DNA of 13,055 nucleotides from CAYFUR01 sp964346275 (GTDB lineage: Bacteria > Sumerlaeota > Sumerlaeia > SLMS01). The stretch's first letter is position 1. Each line of letters starts with the position of its first letter. The stretch is taken from the NCBI GenBank assembly GCA_964346275.1, contig CAYFUR010000108.1:1-13055 (forward strand), in the 5' to 3' direction. Positions 1 to 7,835 of this stretch are shown piece after piece. The position numbers were made by a program, and so were the translations under genes. The notes beneath the pieces are model-generated. The model was not told where the DNA came from, did no database searches, and saw only the letters and a list, made by a program, of their open reading frames with translations.

Positions 1-2126
1 GCTATACAGCCAATGCCGCTCCCCACGGGCCGGTGAAGGCCTTTCTGAACGTGCCACCCGGGCGGTTTCTATACGCTCCCCCGGCGAAGGAAATCATTCT
101 GCGCGAGGGCGAGCACCGCGAAGACCTGAATTTCACCCTGGATCCCGGCAATCCCATCGAGGGAATCGTCACGACGGAAGCGGGGGATCCGATCGAGGAG
201 GCGCGCATCGTCGCCACCATGGGCGGCGCCACGCGGGAAGCCACCACGGGGCTGGACGGGCGCTTTTTCCTCGAGGGCGTGCCTCCCAACGGAACGCTGG
301 AAACGCTGACCGCCGCGCATCCGGATTACCAGCCGGAAACGCGAACGAATCTTTCGTCAATGGACGGAGAACAGCGTTTCCGCCTCAAGCAATCCAACGA
401 CATTGTGCTGGCCGTGTCCTGGGCGCTGGACCGCACGCCGGTGACATTCTATGCCTATCGGCTCCTCAAACAAAACAGCACGGGGCTGTATATCGATATG
501 CAGCGCGATGATATCAAGGTCGAGAGCGAAGACGGCCGTACCGTACTGGAAAACGTGGAGGAAGGACTCTGGCGCGCCGAGGTGACGGTGCTGGCACCGG
601 ACGGGACGCCCACGGATATACGCGGTTCAGCGGAGTTTGAACTGGCCCAGGGAGAAAAGAGCCGGGAAATCCCCGTGGAGATTACCATGGGGCGCATGAT
701 TTCCGGCGTCGTGGTGGACGCTCCGGTGGATGGCGAGGCGGTGGCGGGCGCGCGGATCGAGTTCGTCCCGCCGAGCGCGGGCTTTGGCCGCTTTCCCCCG
801 CCCGACGCCCCCTTTGAGTTTCCTACGACCTTCACCGACTCCGGCGGTTACTTTGAATTCCAGGGCATGGCGCCGGGGAACTATACGCTGGTGGCGGAAA
901 AGGAGGACATGGTGACGCCCGAGCCGGTCGATGTCGAAGTGCCCTTCGGCCAGAATCCGGAACCGCTGCGGATTGTCATGCCTCAGGGGGCCACGGTGTA
1001 TGGCCAGGTCATCGACCGGGAAGGCAATCCGGCCGGGGATATTGCGATTTCATTCAGTCTGCAAAGGCCGAATGCGGATGGGTGGACCTATAAAGGCACA
1101 AAAACCGATGAGGACGGCAACTATCGTTTCTCCGGCCTCACCGCGGGATCCCATTATGTCTGGGTGCGGGGCTCGGAGTTGCGGGACAACAGCCAGTTTG
1201 ATTTAGGAAAGGGGGAAGAGAAAGAGATCAATTTTGACTTTTCCGGCGGGGTGAGCGTCTCGGGAACCGTCTATCTTAACGGCGAGCCGGCCTTTCCGAA
1301 AATCCAGAATATCCAGTTCGTCGGTGCCGAAGACCGGGGCAGGCGCGGATGGACAGGCCTGGAGCCAGGCGGGACATACGAAACCCAGGTGCAGCCGGGG
1401 GAATACTTTGTCCAGTTCGCGGGGACAGAGAATCTGCGGGGAAATCTCCCCCCGTTTTCGATCTACGGAGAGCCCCAGCAACAGGAAAAGGATTTCTATA
1501 TCGAGTCGGCGGAAGTGGACGTCATCGTGGAGTTTCCCGAGGGAGTCGCTTTCCAGCCGGGGCAAATCGTGATGTCGCCGCGCGAGCGGTCGCTCCGCTA
1601 TGCCTTCGTGCGGGCGGAGATGCGCCAGGAGAACCGCCATCTGCTGAATCTGATCGCGGGGGAATACCAGGCCACCTTTACGACCTTCGACGGCCAATGG
1701 CGCGGCGAGGTGGACTGGCGGCACTATGGGCCGGAGACGGACAACCTGATCCAGATTCCGCTGAGGAAAACGGTGCGCGGCATCCGCCTCGGCGGCTGGA
1801 AGCCGGGCGACCTGGTCAACACGGCATTCACGACCCTTTCCTTCGATGCCACGCCGTATATCGAATCAGAGGGGGTGATCGAAATCATCCTGACTTACGA
1901 AGCAGGGCGCCACGCCGTGGAAACGGGCGCTGTCAGGCTCTACAGGGGAAGCGAACGCATCTCCATGGAAGATGAGCGGGGCTGGACTGGCGCCGATCAC
2001 TGGAACAATTCCTATACGCTGTATCTCGACGAGTATGAAGAGGACGCGAGCTATACAATCGAGGCGAACCTGCGGGGAGACGGCGGATCGGACTCCACCG
2101 GTTCCGTCTATATGAACATGAACTGA
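1..2126 (+). CDS. Carboxypeptidase-regulatory-like repeat protein, 5' end outside the window
   Basis: The frame is open from base 3 with no stop and no credible start. A GTG at 33 lies inside a domain and is not preceded by a ribosome binding site, so the gene begins upstream of the window. Counting residues from that GTG, I see at least four beta-sandwich units of the carboxypeptidase regulatory-like (Cna-B/PF13620) kind: about 43-118, 222-316, 322-402 and 408-463. They share the pattern 'G.V....G.P...A.I ... T...G.F.F.G..PG.Y.L'. The last ~115 residues (580-697) differ and resemble a sandwich domain seen at the C-terminus of some bacterial hexosaminidases and fucosidases (WTG, Y.L.L, GSDSTG). 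No membrane anchor or sorting signal is visible at the C-terminus. It is probably an exported adhesive or scaffold protein; any catalytic part would lie upstream. The repeat class is fairly sure, the role unknown. Confidence 0.8.
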   Translation, partial: YTANAAPHGPVKAFLNVPPGRFLYAPPAKEIILREGEHREDLNFTLDPGNPIEGIVTTEAGDPIEEARIVATMGGATREATTGLDGRFFLEGVPPNGTLETLTAAHPDYQPETRTNLSSMDGEQRFRLKQSNDIVLAVSWALDRTPVTFYAYRLLKQNSTGLYIDMQRDDIKVESEDGRTVLENVEEGLWRAEVTVLAPDGTPTDIRGSAEFELAQGEKSREIPVEITMGRMISGVVVDAPVDGEAVAGARIEFVPPSAGFGRFPPPDAPFEFPTTFTDSGGYFEFQGMAPGNYTLVAEKEDMVTPEPVDVEVPFGQNPEPLRIVMPQGATVYGQVIDREGNPAGDIAISFSLQRPNADGWTYKGTKTDEDGNYRFSGLTAGSHYVWVRGSELRDNSQFDLGKGEEKEINFDFSGGVSVSGTVYLNGEPAFPKIQNIQFVGAEDRGRRGWTGLEPGGTYETQVQPGEYFVQFAGTENLRGNLPPFSIYGEPQQQEKDFYIESAEVDVIVEFPEGVAFQPGQIVMSPRERSLRYAFVRAEMRQENRHLLNLIAGEYQATFTTFDGQWRGEVDWRHYGPETDNLIQIPLRKTVRGIRLGGWKPGDLVNTAFTTLSFDATPYIESEGVIEIILTYEAGRHAVETGAVRLYRGSERISMEDERGWTGADHWNNSYTLYLDEYEEDASYTIEANLRGDGGSDSTGSVYMNMN

Positions 2127-2201
2127 GAGGTCTCCGCCGCGTTCATGGGTTTCTGGATGGCCAATTTCCTTCCGGAGAAACGGCGGGGCTGGCGGCGCAA
2201 G

Positions 2202-3623
2202 TTACTCGCGGGGCTTTTCATCACCCTCGGAACGATCCTTGCCGCCCCTGAGTAAGCTCTTGGGCAGGGTTTTCTCCACCTTTTCCTGTGCCAGCTCCGT
2301 GGGCTTGGCCTTCCAGCCGGTGGTCTCGCGGATTTTCTGTTCCACCTTTTTCAAAATGCGGCGGGCCCAGACAAACTCGGTGGCGAGGATGGCGAGGCCT
2401 GCGGGAATCATGAGCGTCGCGGGTCCGGGCGCGATCACCATCACCATACCGATGAGCAGGACCGTGCTGCCCACCACCAGCACCACGAGTTTGCGTAGTT
2501 GCCGGAGCGACTGCCACGCGGCTTTCTCCAGGTCGCGCGGCGCGGAATGGGCCAAGGCTTCGATGAAGCGCTCGGACCCGAAAAAGGAGAGCACAAGGAA
2601 GAGACCCGTGAGCGGCAACACAAGATAGACAAGAGCGATGGAATAGGATTGGAGGAAGGCGCTGTCCTGAGCGCGGAGAACAAGGAAGACAGTGTAGGCG
2701 GCGTAATAAAAAAGAAAGAGGAGGCCCTCGCCACGGGAAATGCGCGTGCCGGTGATAAAGATCGGCAGGCAAAGAACTGCAACGGCGAGCATGATGGGCA
2801 AGTCGTCCTGGATCAATTCCGTGCCGACCATGATGGGCTCGGGAGCCACAAGGGCGGTGATACCCAGGACGCCCAGAATGTTGAAGATGTTGCTGCCGAT
2901 GACGTTGCCAACGGCGATTTCGCGCTCGCCACGAAGAGCAGCGACGATGGAAGTCGCGACTTCGGGGAGGGACGTGCCGAGCGCCACGAGCGTGAGGCCA
3001 ATGATCAGGTCGCTGACTCCGAAAGCCTTGGCGATCGATGTGGCCCCGGAGACAAACCACTCGGAACCCAGAATCAGGAGGCCCAGCCCGGTAAGAAGCA
3101 TCAGGAGCTGGAGGAGCAAAGCCACGGCCCCGAGAGGCAGCTTCCCTTCCTCTGTTGGCTCCGCGGAAACCGTCCATCGAGCCATGAGTCCTTGCGCCAC
3201 AAGATAGGCGGCCAGGCAAATCACCAGAATTCCGCCCTCGGCCTGGCCGATCCAGCCATTTCCCGCCAGAAACAGGAGCAAAACGGAGGCGCCGATGAGT
3301 ACGGGGACTTCGGCGCGGATAAGCTGGCGCGAAACGAGAAGAGGCAGAATCAGCGCGGAAACACCAAGAATAAAGAGGACGTTGAAGATATTACTGCCGA
3401 TGACATTGCCCAGGGCGAGATCCGGCTGACCTTCCAGGCCGGCGCGGACGCTGACGGCCAGCTCGGGGGCGCTGGTTCCGAAAGAGACGACGGTCAGACC
3501 GATAATAAGGGGAGAGATGCCAAAGGCGCGGGCCAGCCGCGACGCGCCGCGCACAAAGCCCTCGGCGCCGACCGCCAGAACCACCAGGCCACCCAGAAAA
3601 AGAAGGAACGATGTCAACGTCAT
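2202..3623 (-). CDS. Na+/Ca2+ exchanger (CaCA family, YrbG-like) fused to a C-terminal PGPGW-type membrane domain
   Basis: This is an inner-membrane cation antiporter, 473 aa. Both signature alpha repeats of the CaCA superfamily are intact: GTSAPE at 49-54 with GNVIGSNIFN at 72-81, and GTSLPE at 216-221 with GNVIGSNIFN at 239-248. They carry the acidic and Asn/Ser residues that bind Ca2+ and Na+ in this family. An acidic/charged cytoplasmic loop (about 150-162) separates the two five-helix halves. Bacterial relatives usually end near residue 325. This one continues with another helix (about 328-348), a charged stretch, then a two-helix hairpin with APGPATLMIPAGLAILATEF at 398-417, which matches the PGPGW (PF09656) pattern, and a highly charged tail. 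The start ATG has no clear Shine-Dalgarno, but it places helix 1 immediately at the N-terminus as expected. The gene is convergent with its left neighbour, divergent from the peptidase, and apparently monocistronic. The direction of transport cannot be read from sequence. Confidence 0.93.
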   Translation of the reverse strand: MTLTSFLLFLGGLVVLAVGAEGFVRGASRLARAFGISPLIIGLTVVSFGTSAPELAVSVRAGLEGQPDLALGNVIGSNIFNVLFILGVSALILPLLVSRQLIRAEVPVLIGASVLLLFLAGNGWIGQAEGGILVICLAAYLVAQGLMARWTVSAEPTEEGKLPLGAVALLLQLLMLLTGLGLLILGSEWFVSGATSIAKAFGVSDLIIGLTLVALGTSLPEVATSIVAALRGEREIAVGNVIGSNIFNILGVLGITALVAPEPIMVGTELIQDDLPIMLAVAVLCLPIFITGTRISRGEGLLFLFYYAAYTVFLVLRAQDSAFLQSYSIALVYLVLPLTGLFLVLSFFGSERFIEALAHSAPRDLEKAAWQSLRQLRKLVVLVVGSTVLLIGMVMVIAPGPATLMIPAGLAILATEFVWARRILKKVEQKIRETTGWKAKPTELAQEKVEKTLPKSLLRGGKDRSEGDEKPRE

Positions 3624-3808
3624 GGAAAATGCTGGCCGTACGGACAGGAACTAAACAGAATTCTCAATTGCCGGTGTTGCCCGGCGACCTCCTAATCAAT
3701 GGCATTTTGTCCGGCGATGCAAGAGACATGCTCTCAAACCGTGCGTGACATTCCCAACAGGATGTTCCATGCTGATGCAACAAGATCGTTTGCAAGCAGA
3801 GGGGAGAG

Positions 3809-6800
3809 ATGATTCCAAATCGTAGTCGAAACCTGCTTCGAAACGCAGCGGCGCTGCTTGCCGCTTTGACGCTGGCGTCGGCGCTGCCGGGCGTGCCAGA
3901 AAAACATTGGCGCAAGGTGATCCTGCGCGGGGAGGATCCGGCGCGGGTGGAAGCCCTGGCGGATTTGGGGGCGCGGTCCGTGGTCGACAAGCCTGGCCTG
4001 CGACTTTTCGAGATTCCCCAGGCACGACTGAATGCCGCGGAAGAAATCCCCGGCGTGTCGGTGCGCCTGGACTGGGACCTGGTTCGCCTGGAGAATGAAA
4101 CCTTCGACACCCAGCGCCGCGCGGGCGAGTTACCCACCAGGCCCCTGCAAATCGTGCAGTTCCGCTATCCGCCGCGGGAACCGGAGCGCGCCCTGGTCAA
4201 GGAAACGGGCGCGCGGATTCTGGGCTATCTGCGGGAAAACGCGTTTCTGATCTGGAGCGGTGATCCCCAGGCGAGCCACAGCCTCGCGGGAAACGAGGGC
4301 GTGCAATACCTCGGCGGCTATACAGCGCGGCATGCGCTCGACCGCAAGCTGGCGGAGCGCGAGGGCGAGCAGCCGCTTTCCGTGACGGTTCAACTCTTCG
4401 ACGACGGCAAGCAGGCTTTTCAGGATCTGGAGTGGCTGCTTCTCAACGAGGATGCCGCCAATATCAGCCTGCCCTTTCGCCAGGCGCGCAATGTCGTCTC
4501 CGTTTCCCTGGAAGCCCCCATTGAAGTGCTGCGCAAGCTGGCGGAGCGCAGCGCCGTCCTGAACATCGAGCCCGGCGCGATTCCGCGTCTCTACGGGGAA
4601 AATGGCTCGATGATCAGCGCCAACCAGACGTTTCTTTTCGATCACGACGGCGATCCCGCCACTCCCAGGATCGAGCGGGCGCGCTTTGATGCCAGCCTGG
4701 GCGCGGCCCATGACAACATCTATCTGAAATTCCTGCGGGATCACTTGCTTTACGAGCCCGGCAACCCGGCCTACCAGAACCCGGAGACTTATCCCATCCT
4801 GGCGGTGATGGACGACGGCATCAGCGATGGGGGGCGCACGGACCGCATCGAACAGCCCGGGCGCTTTCCCGTGATTCCCGGCGCCCCGGACCCTCCGGAT
4901 GCCATTCCCGATTATCCGGATTTTCACTTTCTTGGCGACCTCGACGAACCTTCGCGCGTGGTCTTCAACTTCTGGTATCGCTGGCAGCAGGCCAATGGAT
5001 TCGGCGACGGGGCCTGGGAGTTTGGCAACCCGGCGACTTATCCGGAAGTTGGAGAGGATTTTTTGACGGGGCCAGTGCAGATCGGCACGGACGATCAGGG
5101 GAATCCGATCCGCGAGGGAGACGAAATCGGCCAGTTCGGCCACGGCCACACCACATCGTCTCTCATCGGCGGCTATAACGGAGAACCGGGCCCGGCCAAC
5201 CGCCACCAGCCGACGCAGCTCGGCTATGGGATCGGCGTCTCGCCCTATGGCCGCCTTGGCAACGCGAAGTTCTGGAGCCTGGATAGCGGGTTCTGGATGC
5301 TGGACGGCCAGGGGCGCTACGAGCCGCAGGATTTCTACTGGATTGTGGACAAGGTGTGGGACACGATCGGCGTGATTGACGGCAGCACCAATCGCCCCGT
5401 GGTGTTTAACTGCTCTTTTGGGAACGAGCAGTTCGAAGGCTGTCTCGATCCCGATTATAATCCTCTCGACCCCGATATCAATCCCACGTCGCCGAACTTT
5501 AATCCGGTGGACGATTCGATCAGCCCGACGGCCGGTATATACGATCGTTTTGCGCAATTCTTCGACCTCATGACGCGGAGCGCGACACATCCACAGATTC
5601 ACCCGGATAAAGAAGAGCGGCCCACACTCTTTATCTTTGGCGCCGGGCAGGTGGGTTTCGAGCACTACGGCAATGGCTGGCGTGATGTGCTGGGCGGCAC
5701 GTCGACTCCGACGGATTCCATCTGGAACACGCACCCGGGGTGCCCCGGTCCGGGCGAGGATTACAAGTGGGGTTTCCAGATTCCGCGCAACAACACAATC
5801 GCCACGCCGGCGCTGGCGAAAAACGTTATCGCTGTCGGGGCGAGCGAAGCCTATGACATGCGGCCCATCGAGTTGTGCGATCCGGAGGCGCCCGCCTCCC
5901 CGGCTCAGCAGGCGGAGTTCTACGGCCTCGCCGACAATCCCGATGACATTGTGTCCTATTCGCCGAAGGGTCTGCATCTTCTGGCTGGCGAGGCGCGCGT
6001 GAAGCCGGATATCGTCGCGCCGTCCCAGGGCGACTATACGAACTTTCCCGCCGCCCGGTTTCCGGGACTTCAAAAATGCTTTGCGGGAAACTATAATAAT
6101 ATTCCCGGCGACGCCACGGGAACGCGCGTTTATATACGCGCGGGCGGCACGAGCGCGGCAGCCCCCATGGTGTCCGGCGCGGCCCAGCTTTCTCTCGTGC
6201 ATCTCGACGAGGTTTACGGCCTGAACAATCCCAGCCCGGCGCTGTTGAAAGCCTATCTGCTGCAGACCGGCAAATTCCTCGGCGGAGGCCACACGGGGCG
6301 GCTCGACCCGGACTTTCCCGGCCCGCCGGCAGGATACGAAGGTCCGGACCCACCGGAAGAGCCGACTTACCTGACCCATCCGCTGCCGAGCCCATACCAG
6401 GGATGGGGACGCATCAACACGGCGTGGGCTCTCGAGCAGACGCCGCGCTTTTTCCTGGATCAGGCGGAAGTGCTGGAAGAAGGGCAGGAATATACAGCCC
6501 GGGGCCTCGTCGCGGACAGCGAAAAACCCTTCCGCGTGACGGTGACCTGGACCGATCCGCCGAACCTTTCCGTCAATAAAGACACCTATTACGACCTGGT
6601 CAACAACCTCGACCTGGTGGTGAAGCTGACGCGGCCGGGAGAGACGACGCGCGCCTATCTCGGCAACCGGTTCTCGCCGGACACGCTTCAGTATTCCGAG
6701 GAATTTGACGAAGACCCGGTGAACTGGCCCCAGCCAGACCGCGTCAACAACGTGGAGTGCGTCTTCCTGCCCCCCCAGCCCGCGGGCACCCGGGTGGAAA

Positions 6801-7771
6801 TCACGGTGCGCGGCGACGGATTGAACATGGACGCGCTGAATCCTTACGAACAGTTGACGGAACAGCGGCGCCAGGATTTCGCCCTTGTCGCCTATAACTA
6901 CGTGGAAGCGCGGCAGAACCCGGATGTTCCGTCGGCGGCGGAAATTCAGGACAGCGCCCCACCCGTTATTGCAGGTTGGGCGTCGTCGCCGGAATTGCTC
7001 GCGATGGAAGATGGTGGAGACTGGTGGTTCCGGCTGTCGGACCCGCTCGCCGACGGCGAAATCGCCGAGGTGTTGCTGGAATCCAGCGCGCCGGAATTCG
7101 ACCCGGAAGAGGCGCTGGAATGGGACAACCCCTCGGCGGTTTCCGTGCGCCAGGACGGCGAACGCGGAGCCGTGCTGGCCTTCAGCGAACAAACACTTTC
7201 CGGGGCAAGCGCAACCAGCGAGGAACGGGGCCTCAACATTCCCGCGTGGGATTTGCCCGGAAAGACGCTTCTCCGTGTCTATACAAAAGCGGAAAGCCCG
7301 GCGGCCGAACTGGTTGTCCACCTGGAGGCAACGGATGGCACGCGCCATGAATCGGCGTTCTCCGTCCTCGCCGGCCCGGACCAGGCCGGCGAGTGGCGCT
7401 CGGTGACGAAGGATCTGCGGGGCGCCGCGGGAGCAAACAGGCGCGTTTCCCATGTCGTGGGAATCGAGGCCAAGCCGGGAGACGGCGAGCTGCTCCTCGA
7501 TGATTTGCGGCTGATCCATCCCGCCGACCTGGAGCTATACGCGGGAGAAAGCCCGGAAAGCCTTGGCCTCGTGGCGGTTCAGAATGTGCCCGTGCAGACA
7601 CCCGATGTCTGGCGCGAGACGTATGAAGCGGACTCCGCCAACCGGGAGTTGTTTATCCGAGTGCGGGGGAACGCTTCGCGGGGGAATTTCACCCTCTCCG
7701 TAAACCGCCGCCAGGGAGGCCAGATCAGCGGAGACTCCTGGGGCCTCTCGACGACCGGCGGCGCGCCATGA
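3809..7771 (+). CDS. Secreted S8 (subtilisin-family) serine peptidase, KP-43-like, 1320 aa
   Basis: The start ATG follows a purine-rich AGGGGAG and opens a good signal peptide (basic n-region, hydrophobic 12-26). Residues 36-95 and 112-256 look like propeptide domains; the second resembles the N-terminal domain of KP-43-type subtilases ('GA.ILGYL.ENAFL', 'V.YLGGY'). The catalytic domain spans about 325-880. Predicted triad residues are Asp335 (VMDDGI), His445 (FGHGHT) and Ser782 (GGTSAAAPMVSG). The D-H and H-S gaps are long because of inserted loops, including a heptad repeat at 547-574. The usual oxyanion Asn (AGN) is Gln614 (GAGQ). A beta-barrel C-domain follows (about 880-1032: TVTWTDPP, LVNNLDLVV, NNVE). 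Then come an uncharacterised stretch, a jelly-roll, carbohydrate-binding-like segment (about 1143-1236, LLLDDLRL) and a PPC-like tail (1279-1299). No membrane or sorting anchor is seen, so it is probably released. It is followed by a CBM9-like gene after 64 bases. The family call is secure; activity is less so because of Gln614. Confidence 0.93.
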   Translation: MIPNRSRNLLRNAAALLAALTLASALPGVPEKHWRKVILRGEDPARVEALADLGARSVVDKPGLRLFEIPQARLNAAEEIPGVSVRLDWDLVRLENETFDTQRRAGELPTRPLQIVQFRYPPREPERALVKETGARILGYLRENAFLIWSGDPQASHSLAGNEGVQYLGGYTARHALDRKLAEREGEQPLSVTVQLFDDGKQAFQDLEWLLLNEDAANISLPFRQARNVVSVSLEAPIEVLRKLAERSAVLNIEPGAIPRLYGENGSMISANQTFLFDHDGDPATPRIERARFDASLGAAHDNIYLKFLRDHLLYEPGNPAYQNPETYPILAVMDDGISDGGRTDRIEQPGRFPVIPGAPDPPDAIPDYPDFHFLGDLDEPSRVVFNFWYRWQQANGFGDGAWEFGNPATYPEVGEDFLTGPVQIGTDDQGNPIREGDEIGQFGHGHTTSSLIGGYNGEPGPANRHQPTQLGYGIGVSPYGRLGNAKFWSLDSGFWMLDGQGRYEPQDFYWIVDKVWDTIGVIDGSTNRPVVFNCSFGNEQFEGCLDPDYNPLDPDINPTSPNFNPVDDSISPTAGIYDRFAQFFDLMTRSATHPQIHPDKEERPTLFIFGAGQVGFEHYGNGWRDVLGGTSTPTDSIWNTHPGCPGPGEDYKWGFQIPRNNTIATPALAKNVIAVGASEAYDMRPIELCDPEAPASPAQQAEFYGLADNPDDIVSYSPKGLHLLAGEARVKPDIVAPSQGDYTNFPAARFPGLQKCFAGNYNNIPGDATGTRVYIRAGGTSAAAPMVSGAAQLSLVHLDEVYGLNNPSPALLKAYLLQTGKFLGGGHTGRLDPDFPGPPAGYEGPDPPEEPTYLTHPLPSPYQGWGRINTAWALEQTPRFFLDQAEVLEEGQEYTARGLVADSEKPFRVTVTWTDPPNLSVNKDTYYDLVNNLDLVVKLTRPGETTRAYLGNRFSPDTLQYSEEFDEDPVNWPQPDRVNNVECVFLPPQPAGTRVEITVRGDGLNMDALNPYEQLTEQRRQDFALVAYNYVEARQNPDVPSAAEIQDSAPPVIAGWASSPELLAMEDGGDWWFRLSDPLADGEIAEVLLESSAPEFDPEEALEWDNPSAVSVRQDGERGAVLAFSEQTLSGASATSEERGLNIPAWDLPGKTLLRVYTKAESPAAELVVHLEATDGTRHESAFSVLAGPDQAGEWRSVTKDLRGAAGANRRVSHVVGIEAKPGDGELLLDDLRLIHPADLELYAGESPESLGLVAVQNVPVQTPDVWRETYEADSANRELFIRVRGNASRGNFTLSVNRRQGGQISGDSWGLSTTGGAP
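5447..5530 (+). repeat. Four 21-base units coding a heptad repeat inside the S8 peptidase
   Basis: Residues 547-574 of the peptidase read as four heptads: DPDYNPL, DPDINPT, SPNFNPV and DDSISPT. The first three share Asn-Pro at positions 5-6, and the fourth keeps the Pro and Thr. The DNA units have diverged, so this is an old in-frame duplication and not a recent expansion. Confidence 0.7.
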
Positions 7772-7821
7772 AAGGCTTGCCGCGGGGAGCGATTCCGGCC
7801 AGTCTGTCGCCAGCTTCCCCT

Positions 7822-7826
7822 GGAGG
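7822..7826 (+). promoter_or_regulatory. Ribosome binding site of the CBM9-like gene
   Basis: GGAGG, 9 bases before the first of two adjacent ATG codons (7836 and 7839). The spacing favours the first. Confidence 0.7.
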
Positions 7827-7835
7827 CTCTATTGG

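Noticed and set aside
2127..2201. Possible bidirectional terminator between the convergent first gene and exchanger
   Set aside because: Only a short CCGCCG/CGGCGG complement with a loop of over 40 bases and no T-run is present.
2145..2255. A 36-codon + strand frame with a basic then hydrophobic, signal-peptide-like product between the first gene and the exchanger
   Set aside because: Half of it is antisense to the charged C-terminal tail of the exchanger, and the complements of Asp/Glu/Lys codons are Ile/Phe/Leu codons, which explains the hydrophobic run. There is no well-placed ribosome site (GAGAGG lies about 14 bases away).
2499..3695. A 398-codon + strand frame opposite the exchanger
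   Set aside because: It lies in codon register with the exchanger, is rich in charged residues and lacks any domain; it is a shadow of the real gene.
3624..3808. Possible promoters in the gap between exchanger and peptidase genes (for example GTGACA near 3747)
   Set aside because: The -10 partner matches only three of six bases and alternatives are as good, so no promoter is called.
4130..7519. A 1129-codon open frame on the minus strand opposite the peptidase gene
   Set aside because: Its triplets are in register with the peptidase codons, so it stays open only because TTA, CTA and TCA are rare. The translation has no recognisable domain, while the sense strand encodes a clear S8 peptidase.
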